Below are positions 9,298-17,896 of a stretch of 64,000 bases of DNA, one piece after another (position 1 is the stretch's first letter; the number at the start of each line of letters is the position of its first letter). The position numbers were made by a program, and so were the translations under genes. The notes under the pieces were generated by a model that had not been told where the DNA came from, did no database searches, and saw only the letters and a list, made by a program, of their open reading frames with translations. Source of the DNA: Oscillatoria sp. FACHB-1407 (GTDB taxonomy: Bacteria; Cyanobacteriota; Cyanobacteriia; Elainellales; Elainellaceae); assembly GCF_014697545.1 (NCBI RefSeq), contig NZ_JACJSA010000002.1, forward strand, positions 310,001 to 374,000, written 5' to 3'.

Positions 9298-10050
9298 ATG
9301 CACTATTCAGGCAAGGTTTATTTAGTGGGTGCGGGTCCAGGTGACCCAGGGTTGTTTACATTAAAGGGCAAGTCTCTGCTCGAACACGCCGATGTGGTGA
9401 TTTACGATGCCCTTGTTAGTCCCCAAATCTTGGCGATGATTGGCAGTCAGGCAGAACGCATCGATGCTGGAAAGCGACGGGGACGGCACTCCATGTTGCA
9501 GGAAGACATTACTGCTCTTTTGATTGAAAAAGCCAAGACCCATGCGATTGTGGTGCGCTTGAAGGGAGGCGATCCCTTCATGTTTGGTCGGGGCGGCGAA
9601 GAAATGGAAGACCTGATCAACGCCGGGGTTTCGGTCGAGGTTGTCCCTGGCATCACCTCTGGAATTGCCGCTCCTGCTTATGCTGGAATTCCTCTAACCC
9701 ATCGTGCCTATAGCTCATCCGTGACGTTTGTCACAGGGCACGAGTCCGCCGGGAAATATCGTCCAGAAGTCAACTGGCAGGCGATCGCCCACGGATCTGA
9801 AACAATTGTGATCTACATGGGAGTCCACAACCTCCCCTACATCATTGAGCAGTTGCACACTGCTGGGATGAGTCTGGAAACGCCCATTGCTCTCGTGCGA
9901 TGGGGTACTCGCCCAGAGCAGGAGGAGTTGGTCGGGACGCTTGCAACTATTGTGCAACAGATTGAGGAAACGGGATTTGCGGCTCCAGCGATCGCGGTGA
10001 TTGGCTCAGTTGTTAATTTACATGAGGTGTTAGGAAGGGGAACTGAATGA
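9298..10050 (+). CDS. cobA: Uroporphyrinogen-III C-methyltransferase
   Basis: The enzyme methylates uroporphyrinogen III at C2 and C7 using SAM to give precorrin-2 (EC 2.1.1.107), the branch point to siroheme and cobalamin. The hallmark motifs are all present: V-G-A-G-P-G-D-P at residues 10-17, V-V-R-L-K-G-G-D-P-F near 86-95 with F-G-R-G-G-E-E after it, V-P-G-I-T-S near 118, and P-L-T-H-R. At 250 residues it is the stand-alone SUMT form, not fused to CysG or HemD. There is no clear ribosome-binding site. The next gene (potB) is convergent. Confidence 0.93.
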   Translation: MHYSGKVYLVGAGPGDPGLFTLKGKSLLEHADVVIYDALVSPQILAMIGSQAERIDAGKRRGRHSMLQEDITALLIEKAKTHAIVVRLKGGDPFMFGRGGEEMEDLINAGVSVEVVPGITSGIAAPAYAGIPLTHRAYSSSVTFVTGHESAGKYRPEVNWQAIAHGSETIVIYMGVHNLPYIIEQLHTAGMSLETPIALVRWGTRPEQEELVGTLATIVQQIEETGFAAPAIAVIGSVVNLHEVLGRGTE

Positions 10051-10109
10051 TACGCATTTGAGGGCGTTGCTGAATGCAGGTATGATTCTCAAACAATGGC
10101 CATCGCCGT

Positions 10110-10136
10110 ACGGGCGTTTCGCGAAACGCCCCTACA
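10110..10136. repeat. Palindromic repeat GGGCGTTTCGCG
   Basis: A perfect palindrome (GGGCGTTTCG / CGAAACGCCC) lies between the convergent cobA and potB genes. An identical copy lies after potA (52594-52620), and a one-mismatch copy at 35592-35622. Two of the three follow gene ends, so it may serve as a terminator. Confidence 0.75.
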
Positions 10137-10178
10137 AAATTTATAGATGGATCAGCAACACCGATTTGAGTAGGGTCA

Positions 10179-10226
10179 TCTTTCATCCTTCATTCTTTAT
10201 CCTTCACCCTTCACCCTTTATCCTCC
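10179..10226. repeat. Heptameric STRR, complementary to 7978-8160
   Basis: These are units such as TCATCCT, TTATCCT and TCACCCT. The array runs to the potB stop codon. Confidence 0.75.
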
Positions 10227-11095
10227 TACAAGCTCTCTAAGGCTCCCTGCTTCAGGGCGATCGCCAGTCCCGAAAACACCAGCAACATGACCACCAGCGC
10301 AAACGCTGCCCCCAGAGGCCAGTTGTAAGCGACCCCAAACTGCGATGAGATCACGTTGCCCAGCATAATGCCACTGGGGCTTCCTACCAAACTGGGCGTG
10401 ATAAAGTCGCCCATCGTCAACGCAAACACATTGATCGACCCTGCCAAAACACCGGGAGCGACCAACGGCAATGTCACTCGCCGAAAAGTCGTCCACGGGC
10501 GAGCATTCAGATCAGCTGATGCCTCCAGCAAATTGTTAGGAAGTCGCTCAAAAGCGGTGATGATGGGTAGCACCATAAACGGCAACCAAACATGCACAAA
10601 CGTCAGCATCGTAGAGAACTGATTATAGAGAAATACCTGGCTGGGTTCCTTAAGAATGCCCAGTGATAGCAACGCTGTATTAAGAATGCCGTTGTAGCCC
10701 AGGATGATCTTCCAGGCAAACACCCGCACCAGGTAACTCGACCACAATGGCAAAATCACCAACAGGGTTAACAGACTGCGATAGCGTCCGCTGAACTTGG
10801 CGATGAAGTAGCCCAACGGTAGTGCGATCAAAATATCGATGACCGTGACCCCCAAAGCGGTTCCCAACGTCCGCAGGATCACCGTCCGATAGGCAGGATT
10901 GGTAAAAATAACCTGAAAGTTGGTCAGGCTAAACTCTTTGACAATGTCAAACGCCTCCAATCGCCAGATGCTGTAAGACACGAGCAAGGCGATCGGGGCG
11001 AAGTACAGCAGCGACATCCAGATCAGGGGTGGCAGCAATGAGGCATACAACCCGATGGGAAGGGGCGATCGCCGTTGAGTTGTCGATACAGTCAT
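10226..11095 (-). CDS. potB: Polyamine ABC transporter permease PotB
   Basis: This is one of the two membrane subunits of a spermidine/putrescine-type importer. Six hydrophobic helices are seen. The EAA loop that contacts the ATPase is E-A-S-A-D-L-N-A near residue 195, followed by R-V-T-L-P-L-V-A-P-G. The N-terminal block of about 20 polar residues and the length (289) fit PotB. It lies downstream of potD on the same strand, separated by 102 bases of tandem repeat, so the two probably share a transcript. The matching potC and potA are 40 kb away at 52617-54478. Confidence 0.88.
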   Translation of the reverse strand: MTVSTTQRRSPLPIGLYASLLPPLIWMSLLYFAPIALLVSYSIWRLEAFDIVKEFSLTNFQVIFTNPAYRTVILRTLGTALGVTVIDILIALPLGYFIAKFSGRYRSLLTLLVILPLWSSYLVRVFAWKIILGYNGILNTALLSLGILKEPSQVFLYNQFSTMLTFVHVWLPFMVLPIITAFERLPNNLLEASADLNARPWTTFRRVTLPLVAPGVLAGSINVFALTMGDFITPSLVGSPSGIMLGNVISSQFGVAYNWPLGAAFALVVMLLVFSGLAIALKQGALESL

Positions 11096-11097
11096 GG

Positions 11098-11176
11098 AAA
11101 GAGTAGGGAGTAGGGAGTGGGGGAGTCCTCTATCACCCTATCACTCCATTACTCCGTCACTCCATCATCCCCTCAA
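11098..11176. repeat. STRR in the potD-potB gap
   Basis: Heptameric units of the GAGTAGG and GGAGTGG type, then TCACTCC and TTACTCC types, fill the space between potD and potB. The same kind of sequence is embedded in frame in the three STAND genes. Confidence 0.8.
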
Positions 11177-11197
11177 CGCCTCTACCCACAGATTCTC

Positions 11198-12277
11198 TTA
11201 GCTGCGGATCTCATTCCACAGTTGCACCCACTGGTCATAGTTCTTGACGCTCTGCCACATGTTGATTTGAGAGTGTAGTGACAGGTCATCCATAAACAAC
11301 TCATGGGCACGCTCTGAACCGACTGCTTCGGCTCCCAATGTTGTTGCACCTGAATATCCTGTTACTTCAATCACACCCTTTTGACCTTCGCCACTAAGAA
11401 TGAAGTCGATCCACTTATAAGCGATATCTTCATTGCGAGAGTTTTTGGAGATCATCCAGGAATCTGTCCATCCGGTGAGCTTACCTCTAGGACCCACTGA
11501 CCCGATCGGGAAACCTTCATTGCTCAACTGCGTGTAGGTAAGGGGCCATGCATGTGCTAGCACCACTTCACCCGACTGGAACAGGTTCGCCAACTCACCT
11601 GCCGTTGTCCAGAATTTACGAACGCTGGGGCGCAATTCCAATAATTTCGCTTTGACTTCTGCCAGGTCAGCATCTGTCAGGTCGTAGGGATCAGATTTTC
11701 CTAGCCACAGAGCAACATCAGCGATCGTCATCGGGTTGTCGGGTAATGAAATCTTGCCTGCATAAGCTGGATCAAACAAAACATCCCATGAGGTGGGAGC
11801 CGATTTCACCTCATCTGTGTTGTAAACCAGCACGTTGGGACCCCAGGCAAAGGTAACTCCATAGGGTTTGCCGTCAAACGTGTTCCACTTGCCACCCTGG
11901 AAGGACTCAAACACGGAGTTATAGTTATTGAGTTTGTCAGTGTCGATCGCCCTGACCAGTCCCGCTTTGTAGAGCCGTTCAGTAATATCGCCCGATGCTG
12001 AAACGATGTCATAGGTGCGCCCGCGACCTGCCCGAAACTTGGCAAACATTTCGTCACTGGAGCCAGCGTAAGTTGCCTTAACCGTACACCCTGTCTCTTT
12101 TTCAAAGGTTTGCGCGAATGATGGATCGGTGTACCCTTCCCAAACGATCGCCGTTAAGGTACAGTCAGCGGCGTAGGCAGGTGCAGATGAGATAAAAGTA
12201 GAAACAAAAACAGAAGTAATGCTTAAAACACTAATTAATAGTGCAGTTCTAAAGTGTTGCCATAGAGTCTGTCGCAT
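11198..12277 (-). CDS. potD: Polyamine-binding periplasmic protein PotD
   Basis: This is the periplasmic solute-binding protein that would deliver putrescine or spermidine to PotB/PotC. A long signal peptide ends A-P-A-Y-A before A-D-C at about residue 37. The mature part shows the PotD pattern W-E-G-Y-T, D-I-V-S-A-S-G, W-G-P-N-V-L-V-Y-N-T-D and A-H-A-W-P-L. I chose the ATG at 12277 because it gives a proper signal peptide and has AAGGAAG upstream; the frame stays open for 33 more codons. It is first in a potD-potB unit. The exact ligand cannot be told from the sequence. Confidence 0.88.
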   Translation of the reverse strand: MRQTLWQHFRTALLISVLSITSVFVSTFISSAPAYAADCTLTAIVWEGYTDPSFAQTFEKETGCTVKATYAGSSDEMFAKFRAGRGRTYDIVSASGDITERLYKAGLVRAIDTDKLNNYNSVFESFQGGKWNTFDGKPYGVTFAWGPNVLVYNTDEVKSAPTSWDVLFDPAYAGKISLPDNPMTIADVALWLGKSDPYDLTDADLAEVKAKLLELRPSVRKFWTTAGELANLFQSGEVVLAHAWPLTYTQLSNEGFPIGSVGPRGKLTGWTDSWMISKNSRNEDIAYKWIDFILSGEGQKGVIEVTGYSGATTLGAEAVGSERAHELFMDDLSLHSQINMWQSVKNYDQWVQLWNEIRS

Positions 12278-12481
12278 GGCGAGTTGCTTCCTTGCTTGAG
12301 AATAAACACTAACGCTTATCGTTCGATCGAATAGCGTAGGCAGAAATAGGGCAGCCTGGTGTGTAAGCCAACACAAATGACTATACCTGCTGCGATTTCA
12401 AGATATTCAGTTTACCGCTCCAAACTCCAGATCAGGGGCAATCGTTCAAGATTCTCTAAGAATTGCAAGGGTTATTCGTGC

Positions 12482-13396
12482 ATGAAAAAACGTTGGCAGC
12501 AATGGCGAACTTTTATTTCAACAGTTGCGATCGCCTACAGTTTGGTCTGTGTCACACTCTATTATCAGCAACAACGACTTATTTTCTTTCCAAGCCGTCA
12601 ACTCAAACACACGCCTGCACTCTATCAACTGCCATACGACGATGTTTGGATTCCAATTGTCAATCACACGGGGCGATCGGAATTTCTGCATGGTTGGTGG
12701 ATTCCGGCACAACAACCAGAGGCTCCCGTCATCCTGTATTTTCATCACAATGCCGTGAATATGGGTGCCAATGTTAGCCAAGCCCTGCAATTTCAGCAAT
12801 TAGGCTATACCGTTTTGCTCTTTGACTATCGGGGGTTTGGTCAAAGCCAGGGCGCATTCCCAACAGAGTCTCAAGTGTATGAGGATGCTGAAGCCGCTTG
12901 GGATTACCTGACCGAAGAAAAACTAATTCCACCCAGTCAAATCATCATTTATGGACATTCCATCGGTGGGGCGATCGCCATTAACCTTGCAACAAAACAC
13001 CCAGACTCCGCTGCATTGATTGTGCAAAATTCGTTCACCAGTATGCGTGAGATGACTCAACGATTTGGAGTGTATTGGTTACTTCCAGTGGAGTTGTTGT
13101 TGCAACAACGGTTTGACTCGTTAGACAAGATGCAGTTTGTCGAGATGCCTGTTTTGATTATCACAGGTACTGACGATCTACAAATCCCAGTTGAGATGGG
13201 GGAGCGTTTATACACAGCGGCTTCTGGGTTTAAGCAATTCATACTTGTGTTAGACGGAGGACACGATAACCATCTGTCAAAACGCTATAGACAACAAGTC
13301 AAACAGTTTGTCGAACAAGCGATAAAGAACAATGGTTCTCACTCTATCACCACTAATTCAGTTGTCATTAATAGCTCTGAATCAACACTGAAATGA
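12482..13396 (+). CDS. Alpha/beta hydrolase, membrane-anchored (304 aa)
   Basis: This is a serine hydrolase of the ABHD13/ABHD17 (BEM46-like) group with unknown substrate. An N-terminal helix at about residues 10-25 should anchor it. F-D-Y-R-G-F-G precedes the nucleophile elbow G-H-S-I-G-G near residue 160. The acid is in T-G-T-D-D and the histidine in G-G-H-D-N-H, completing the triad. The ATG at 12482 gives the usual family N terminus; the frame is open 41 codons upstream into the potD promoter region, which I consider non-coding. It is divergent from potD, with about 200 bases between the starts. Confidence 0.8.
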   Translation: MKKRWQQWRTFISTVAIAYSLVCVTLYYQQQRLIFFPSRQLKHTPALYQLPYDDVWIPIVNHTGRSEFLHGWWIPAQQPEAPVILYFHHNAVNMGANVSQALQFQQLGYTVLLFDYRGFGQSQGAFPTESQVYEDAEAAWDYLTEEKLIPPSQIIIYGHSIGGAIAINLATKHPDSAALIVQNSFTSMREMTQRFGVYWLLPVELLLQQRFDSLDKMQFVEMPVLIITGTDDLQIPVEMGERLYTAASGFKQFILVLDGGHDNHLSKRYRQQVKQFVEQAIKNNGSHSITTNSVVINSSESTLK

Positions 13397-13728
13397 GTTG
13401 ACGATAACACCTCACTTGAGATCAATACATCATTTCAATGTCATATTTATATGTCTCACATGGCAGATCAGAGCAGGTGAATAGCTTTGTCAATATAGCT
13501 TTGGTCAGAAAGCTTAAGGCAAAGGCAATGGCTCAAACCCGGATGCTGGGAATGCTTTCTGCCTCGACTCCGCCCTATTGAATGGGGCTACGGCTATATT
13601 GTTTATCTTCATCAATTCTTCATCAAGAACCCAGAAAGGCAATGATAAATTGTGTACTTGATTTATGGCTCCAAACCCTTGATGTCATTAATTTTCCGCC
13701 GTCAGACTTAAACTCAACTTAACTATTG
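13397..13728. other. Intergenic with one family B repeat
   Basis: No gene is seen. Positions 13494-13599 are a dispersed repeat; the rest is the leader of the cyanophycinase-like gene. Confidence 0.5.
13494..13599 (+). repeat. Dispersed repeat (family B)
   Basis: It starts TATAGCTTTGGTCAGAAAGC and ends GGGGCTACGGCTATAT. It aligns over its whole length with the copy at 9021-9126. Confidence 0.75.
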
Positions 13729-15117
13729 ATGCCCCTGATGATGATCAAATCCTTTAAAGAATCTTCAAAAATTGCCTTTGTTTTTGGATTAGTGCTGTCT
13801 GGTGTGAGTGTGTTATCTGCGGCTCCTGTTTCAGCCGGTTCACTCGTATTAGTTGGGGGCAGTCTTGCTTTCCCTGATCCCGATTCTGAAAGTCTTGAGG
13901 AAGAATACGGCATTTCAATTTATCGAGAAATCGTCGATTTGGCAGGGGGCACATCCAACGCTAAAATTGGCATTTTTTCAACTGCTAGTGGCAACCCTGC
14001 TCGATCAGCAAGAGCCTTTTTAGGCGATTTTGCAGCACTATATGGTGACGATCTGGATGTCGAGTGGATTCCCGTCACCCGTGACACTTGCAGTAGCTAC
14101 AAAAACGACAGCAATTCAGCGATCGCCAACCAGATTCGCGATCGCAATGCCTTCTTCTTCACCGGAGGAGATCAGTCCTTCATTACCGACTGCTTTTTTA
14201 ACGAAGACCCGATCGCCCAAACCCGCACCGACACCGCGCTCATCCAGGCTCTACGCGATCAGTTTGCCGCCGGAGCAGTGATCGCTGGAACCAGTGCCGG
14301 GACAGCCGTTCAACCCGTAGACCCTATGGTGACAAACGGTGAAACCTACGAAGCGTTGCGCGATGGATCTGTTAGCTTTGTTGGTAGCCCTCCCTTTGAC
14401 AACACCCTGTATTACAATCCACTGGGCGGTTTGGGCTTTTTTGAATATGGCTTACTCGACAGCCACTTTAGTGAACGCGGACGACAGGGACGCATCATTC
14501 GGTTAGCCTCTGATCTGGGAGTCGATCGCGCTTTTGGAGTGGATGAGAATACGGCTCTCATCGTTACTAACACAGGCACCCCCGATGTCAACTTTGAAGT
14601 GTTAGGTCAGGGAGGTGTGTTTATCTCGGACTTAACATCGGCTGAGGTCGGTGAAAAGGACGGCTATTGGACGATTTCAGGAGTGACTGCCACCTATCTC
14701 ACCGAAGGAGATCAGTACAATCCGCTCACCAATACCGCTACTTTTGAGAATAAAACATCACTCACCGGGCGAGAGCAACTTGACTCCGTGCCTCTAGAGG
14801 AAAATATCTTCAGCTGCCTGGATGAAGAAGGAGATTGGACAAACCCACGAGGCTTTACTGACACGGCGATCGCCCTATTTAACAGTCGCTCGACAGAAGT
14901 CATTGGTCAAAGTTGCCAGACTGATCCCATCTATCAGGCAAACCTGGGCAAACCTGTTGGAGAAGGCTTCTTTGGTACAGATAGCCAGGGAGTGACCCGA
15001 TATTCCTTCCAAAATTTGGATATCGATATTGCTCCTGCTCCTGAACCGGGAACGGTTTTAGCGTTGCTGGGAATCGGGGCATTTGGTGCAGGTTCACTGT
15101 TGAAACGCAAACGGTAG
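13729..15117 (+). CDS. Cyanophycinase-like S51 peptidase with PEP-CTERM (462 aa)
   Basis: This is a predicted exported serine exopeptidase related to cyanophycinase. An N-terminal signal peptide ends near S-A-A-P-V-S-A-G. The S51 core shows L-V-G-G-S, F-F-T-G-G-D-Q near 145 and the nucleophile S189 in A-G-T-S-A-G. D-S-H-F-S-E-R-G-R-Q-G-R and G-V-D-E-N-T-A follow. The C terminus is a PEP-CTERM sorting signal: P-E-P-G-T, a hydrophobic helix, then K-R-K-R. This predicts exosortase processing and retention at the outer surface. Ordinary cyanophycinase is cytoplasmic and about 270 residues, so this is an exported variant whose substrate may not be cyanophycin. The ATG at 13729 is preferred over a TTG one codon earlier. 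Confidence 0.82.
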   Translation: MPLMMIKSFKESSKIAFVFGLVLSGVSVLSAAPVSAGSLVLVGGSLAFPDPDSESLEEEYGISIYREIVDLAGGTSNAKIGIFSTASGNPARSARAFLGDFAALYGDDLDVEWIPVTRDTCSSYKNDSNSAIANQIRDRNAFFFTGGDQSFITDCFFNEDPIAQTRTDTALIQALRDQFAAGAVIAGTSAGTAVQPVDPMVTNGETYEALRDGSVSFVGSPPFDNTLYYNPLGGLGFFEYGLLDSHFSERGRQGRIIRLASDLGVDRAFGVDENTALIVTNTGTPDVNFEVLGQGGVFISDLTSAEVGEKDGYWTISGVTATYLTEGDQYNPLTNTATFENKTSLTGREQLDSVPLEENIFSCLDEEGDWTNPRGFTDTAIALFNSRSTEVIGQSCQTDPIYQANLGKPVGEGFFGTDSQGVTRYSFQNLDIDIAPAPEPGTVLALLGIGAFGAGSLLKRKR

Positions 15118-15174
15118 GGCGATCGCACTCTGAACACGATCCATCTAACCCTGTGTTAGGGTAAACGTTAGGTC

Positions 15175-15227
15175 GTTCTAACAGGGTGGGGATGTGCATT
15201 AAAGTTACACATTCTCACCCTTAGAAC
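15175..15227. terminator. Bidirectional hairpin between convergent genes
   Basis: GTTCTAACAGGGTGGGGATG pairs with CATTCTCACCCTTAGAAC, with few mismatches and a short loop. It lies between the stops of the cyanophycinase-like gene and the convergent acetyltransferase gene. Confidence 0.6.
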
Positions 15228-15257
15228 AGTTGTGCCAGAGGAAACAAGAGCAACTCC

Positions 15258-15884
15258 TTACAATGCCAGCGTTGCCCAGTCGTTAATCCGCGCCATCAAT
15301 ATGCCATCGACATAACACCCATCCCGAAAGGCAAGGCGGCGCAGGGTTCCTTCGGCAGCAAAACCAAACTTGGTGTAGAGATTCATAGCAGGAGCATTGT
15401 CGGCATACACCAGCAACTCCAGACGCACCAAATTCAACCAGTTATCCGCCAGGTCGATCGCCGCTTTCATCAGTTCGGAGCCAACGCCTCGCCCTTGCCA
15501 GTCTCGACGTACCGTTACAGTTTTAATTCGAGCAATGTGACGTAACCGGGGCAACGAGTTGATTTCAAAGGTTAATCCACCCACCAACTCGTCTGCCCCA
15601 TTTGCCACCAGCGTATAGTGGTAGCCGGATGCATTTTTGAGAGATTCATAGGTTTCGATCGCTGGACGTAACGGCATATCAGCCGTCCAATAAACGATCT
15701 GGGGATCGGTCAATAACTGATGTAGCTCTTCATAATCAGTCGCTTCAGCATGACGGATGGCGATCGTTGGAATGGTGTATGAAGAGTTTACAGAACCTAT
15801 CTGTCCTATAGACTGGTTGAGGGGGTAGACAGCCGCAGAATTGATAGAAGTTGAATGGTTGATGTTAGGCTCGTGAGTTAGCAT
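15258..15884 (-). CDS. GNAT N-acetyltransferase (208 aa)
   Basis: This is a predicted acetyl-CoA-dependent N-acetyltransferase of unknown substrate. The fold signature is V-T-V-R-R-D-W-Q-G-R-G-V-G, which binds the pyrophosphate of acetyl-CoA, then L-E-L-L-V-Y-A-D-N and N-L-Y-T-K-F-G-F-A. The R-D-G-C-Y-V-D-G end recalls the PhnO/RimJ-like group that acts on amino acids and small amines. The first 38 residues are polar and outside the domain, so the real start could be downstream, but no better ATG is near. It is convergent with the PEP-CTERM gene. Confidence 0.75.
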   Translation of the reverse strand: MLTHEPNINHSTSINSAAVYPLNQSIGQIGSVNSSYTIPTIAIRHAEATDYEELHQLLTDPQIVYWTADMPLRPAIETYESLKNASGYHYTLVANGADELVGGLTFEINSLPRLRHIARIKTVTVRRDWQGRGVGSELMKAAIDLADNWLNLVRLELLVYADNAPAMNLYTKFGFAAEGTLRRLAFRDGCYVDGILMARINDWATLAL

Positions 15885-16111
15885 AAAACACGTTTAGAGA
15901 TGCAGTAGGGGGATTCTGTCTGAACTTGCCCTCATTCCCCAACCCTTTCTCCCAAGCAGGCAGAAGGAGAACCGGATTGAAGTCTCTCTGGCTTTGGAAG
16001 AGGGGTTTAGGGCTTCGGCGTGAGCTTAGCTAAGCGGTGAGGGCTACAAAACTGGGATACACCGGGGTTTAGATGGCTGAGTGCGATCGCGGATTAAATA
16101 ACTTTGCAACC

Positions 16112-16180
16112 TGTACGGGCGGGTTTAGCAAACCAATTGGCATTCTGCAATAAATTTGACAGTAAAACCCGCCCCTACCC
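16112..16180. repeat. Hairpin repeat TACGGGCGGGTTT
   Basis: TGTACGGGCGGGTTTAGC faces AAAACCCGCCCCTACCC across about 30 bases. It is related in style to the GGGCGTTTCGCG palindromes. Confidence 0.55.
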
Positions 16181-16257
16181 AATATCGAACTTATTCAATT
16201 CCAATTTTTGAGGGCGATCGCCTGTTGTAAAAATCAGCGCAATCACATGTGTAATAG

Positions 16258-16307
16258 GAAAAACGATCGCTCCTTTAAGATGGAGACATCTATGAAAGAG
16301 CGATCGC
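16258..16307 (-). terminator. Rho-independent terminator for the beta-flower gene
   Basis: On the minus strand CGATCGCTCTTT pairs with AAAGGAGCGATCG and is followed by TTTTTCC. It lies 45 bases after the stop codon of the gene at 16351-16797. Confidence 0.65.
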
Positions 16308-16350
16308 CAAGTACACCAATCGAACGTTGAAGATCTTGAAAGAGTAGAGA

Positions 16351-16797
16351 CTATTGGAAGAAGAACAGAAACACCACCAGATCACGGCTAATACGTTGAT
16401 TTCTCATGAGTGTGCCATCCACATTCAGCAAATAGCCACTGATGTCATGTAATGCGAGAATACGATTTTGGCGATCGTAGATGTATCCAATTTCATCAAC
16501 ACGACCCAATAAATCACCATTGGCGTCGTAGATAGAGCCATTCTCTGCAATTTGCCCTAAAGCATTGCCATTCGCTTGGCGGACATCACCAGTTGAAGTG
16601 ATCTGAGCGATACGAAGCAGTGCTCTATCCATATCGCGGACATAACCCTGAGTATCGATAATGAGATTTGCATTAGTGAGGGTGATATCGTCCGCAGGTT
16701 GCACGGTTGTGTTAGAGGCGATCGCAGTTGAATCAGCAAGAGCTGCCCCTGCATTGAGGAGGGCAAGCATTGATGTTACCAGGATGAAACGTTGCAT
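16351..16797 (-). CDS. Exported beta-flower-like repeat protein (148 aa)
   Basis: The function is unknown. An N-terminal signal peptide ends A-A-L-A-D at about residue 22. The body is a run of short repeats of the form G-x-I-Y-D-x-x-G-D/N-x-L-G-R-V-D, for example N-G-S-I-Y-D-A-N-G and I-G-Y-I-Y-D-R-Q-N. This resembles what is annotated as a five-fold beta-flower protein. It should be periplasmic or secreted. The ATG at 16797 gives the signal peptide; 18 further upstream codons are open but polar. The 5' leader consists of eight 14-base tandem repeats (16840-16948). Confidence 0.65.
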   Translation of the reverse strand: MQRFILVTSMLALLNAGAALADSTAIASNTTVQPADDITLTNANLIIDTQGYVRDMDRALLRIAQITSTGDVRQANGNALGQIAENGSIYDANGDLLGRVDEIGYIYDRQNRILALHDISGYLLNVDGTLMRNQRISRDLVVFLFFFQ

Positions 16798-16839
16798 AGT
16801 TGTGGTTGAGAAGAATGAGTTAAATAGAAGACTGAATTG

Positions 16840-16948
16840 ATTGCCAGTCACTTATTGCCAGTCACTTATTGCCAGTCACTTATTGCCAGTCACTTATTGC
16901 CAGTCACTTATTGCCAGTTACTTATTGCCAGTTACTTATTGCCAGTCA
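16840..16948. repeat. 14-base tandem repeat, eight copies
   Basis: The unit is ATTGCCAGTCACTT (a few copies have GTTACTT). The rightmost copy forms the last codons and stop (GAC TGG CAA TAA) of the pentapeptide gene. The array thus looks like serial duplication of that gene's 3' end, and it separates that gene from the beta-flower gene. Confidence 0.95.
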
Positions 16949-17571
16949 ATGTAATCAATCAGAGCACCTGAGAAATTGGCTTGAGCAAACTGGCTCTGGC
17001 TCAGCTTTGTGGCATACAAATTACTACAAATCAAACTTGCCCCTGCGACATTAGCCCCACGCAGGTCAGCCGAGTCGAGGGTAGCAAACGATAAATCTGC
17101 ATTTCTCAAGTTGGTATGAACCAGATCAGCTCGGCTCAGATCGGCTTCCTCAAAATTGGTTTGCATCAAATCAGCAAACATCAATACGGTATCTCGCAAA
17201 TCAGCTAATTTGAAGTTAGCGTCTCTCAGGTTGGCTCCACATAGGGTTGTCCAATGTAAATTAGCCCGACTCAAATTCGCTCCTTTAAGATTGGCTCCGT
17301 GAAGATTAGCGGCTTGCAGATCAGCATTACTCAAATCTGCCCAACGTAAATCTGCACATCTAAAGTTTGCATTTTTGAGAATCGCACCACTCAAATCGAC
17401 CCATTCTAACCTCATCCAGCTAAAGTCAATATCGGTCAGATCGAGTTGGCTCAAGTCAGTATTTCCCAGGTTAGGAGCCGTTTTGGGGTGCTGTTGCCTC
17501 CAGGCATTCCACTTTTTAGCCCCTTGTTTCAGCAGTGTGCGATAAGGGTCAGCCGCACTTAGTAGTTGCAT
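16936..17571 (-). CDS. Pentapeptide-repeat protein (211 aa)
   Basis: This is a right-handed quadrilateral beta-helix protein of unknown role. From about residue 40 the sequence is a regular A-(D/N)-L-x-x series, for instance A-N-L-H-G, A-N-L-K-G, A-N-L-S-R and A-D-L-R-D, about 30 units in all. There is no signal peptide or membrane segment. It begins at the ATG at 17571, 16 bases after the stop of the 17588 gene, with GGAAAA upstream, so the two are probably cotranscribed. The frame is open 24 codons further but that part overlaps the neighbour. Pentapeptide proteins can mimic DNA (gyrase inhibitors) or act as scaffolds; nothing here decides between these. Confidence 0.85.
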   Translation of the reverse strand: MQLLSAADPYRTLLKQGAKKWNAWRQQHPKTAPNLGNTDLSQLDLTDIDFSWMRLEWVDLSGAILKNANFRCADLRWADLSNADLQAANLHGANLKGANLSRANLHWTTLCGANLRDANFKLADLRDTVLMFADLMQTNFEEADLSRADLVHTNLRNADLSFATLDSADLRGANVAGASLICSNLYATKLSQSQFAQANFSGALIDYIDWQ

Positions 17572-17587
17572 AACACATTTTCCTTCG

Positions 17588-17881
17588 CTAGCAATAGGGG
17601 CGTCGTTCAAGCCACTCCAGCACTTCCCCCTCCGACTCTGCATAAAGTGACTGTTGGGTTATGGGATCATAAGCACACCACCAGGTATTTCCCGTTTGGC
17701 GATCGCTTTCCTGCCAAATGTGTGGTTCCGGACTTTGCGTCATCCCTTTGACAAACGATGCCCACAGTTCACCGAGGTGATACTTCAGTTGAGCCAATCG
17801 AGAAACAAGCGTAGGTTGTGGCTCGGAAACTGAATTTGGAATTAACTCCAATTCACAATAAACCATCCATTGAGTTTTCAT
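17588..17881 (-). CDS. Small YDP/WLE-motif protein (97 aa)
   Basis: The function is unknown. It is a clear paralogue of the protein at 1010-1351: W-M-V-Y-C-E-L-E-L-I-P-N at the N terminus, P-E-P-H-I-W in the middle, then W-W-C-A-Y-D-P-I-T-Q-Q-S and E-S-E-G-E-V-L-E-W-L-E-R-R-P at the C terminus. It appears to be cytosolic. It sits between a DUF2917-like gene (15-base gap) and the pentapeptide gene (16-base gap), all on the minus strand, which suggests a three-gene unit. Confidence 0.75.
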   Translation of the reverse strand: MKTQWMVYCELELIPNSVSEPQPTLVSRLAQLKYHLGELWASFVKGMTQSPEPHIWQESDRQTGNTWWCAYDPITQQSLYAESEGEVLEWLERRPYC

Positions 17882-17896
17882 AGGGTTGTCCTGTAG

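Larger units (their letters stand above)
15885..16350. other. Intergenic with hairpin repeats
   Basis: No gene is seen. The stretch contains CCCTCATTCCCCAACCC-type intergenic text, a hairpin repeat at 16112-16180 and a terminator at 16258-16307. Confidence 0.5.

Noticed and set aside
16840-16948. CRISPR-like array
   Set aside because: The units are 14 bases and contiguous, without spacers, and no cas genes are present.
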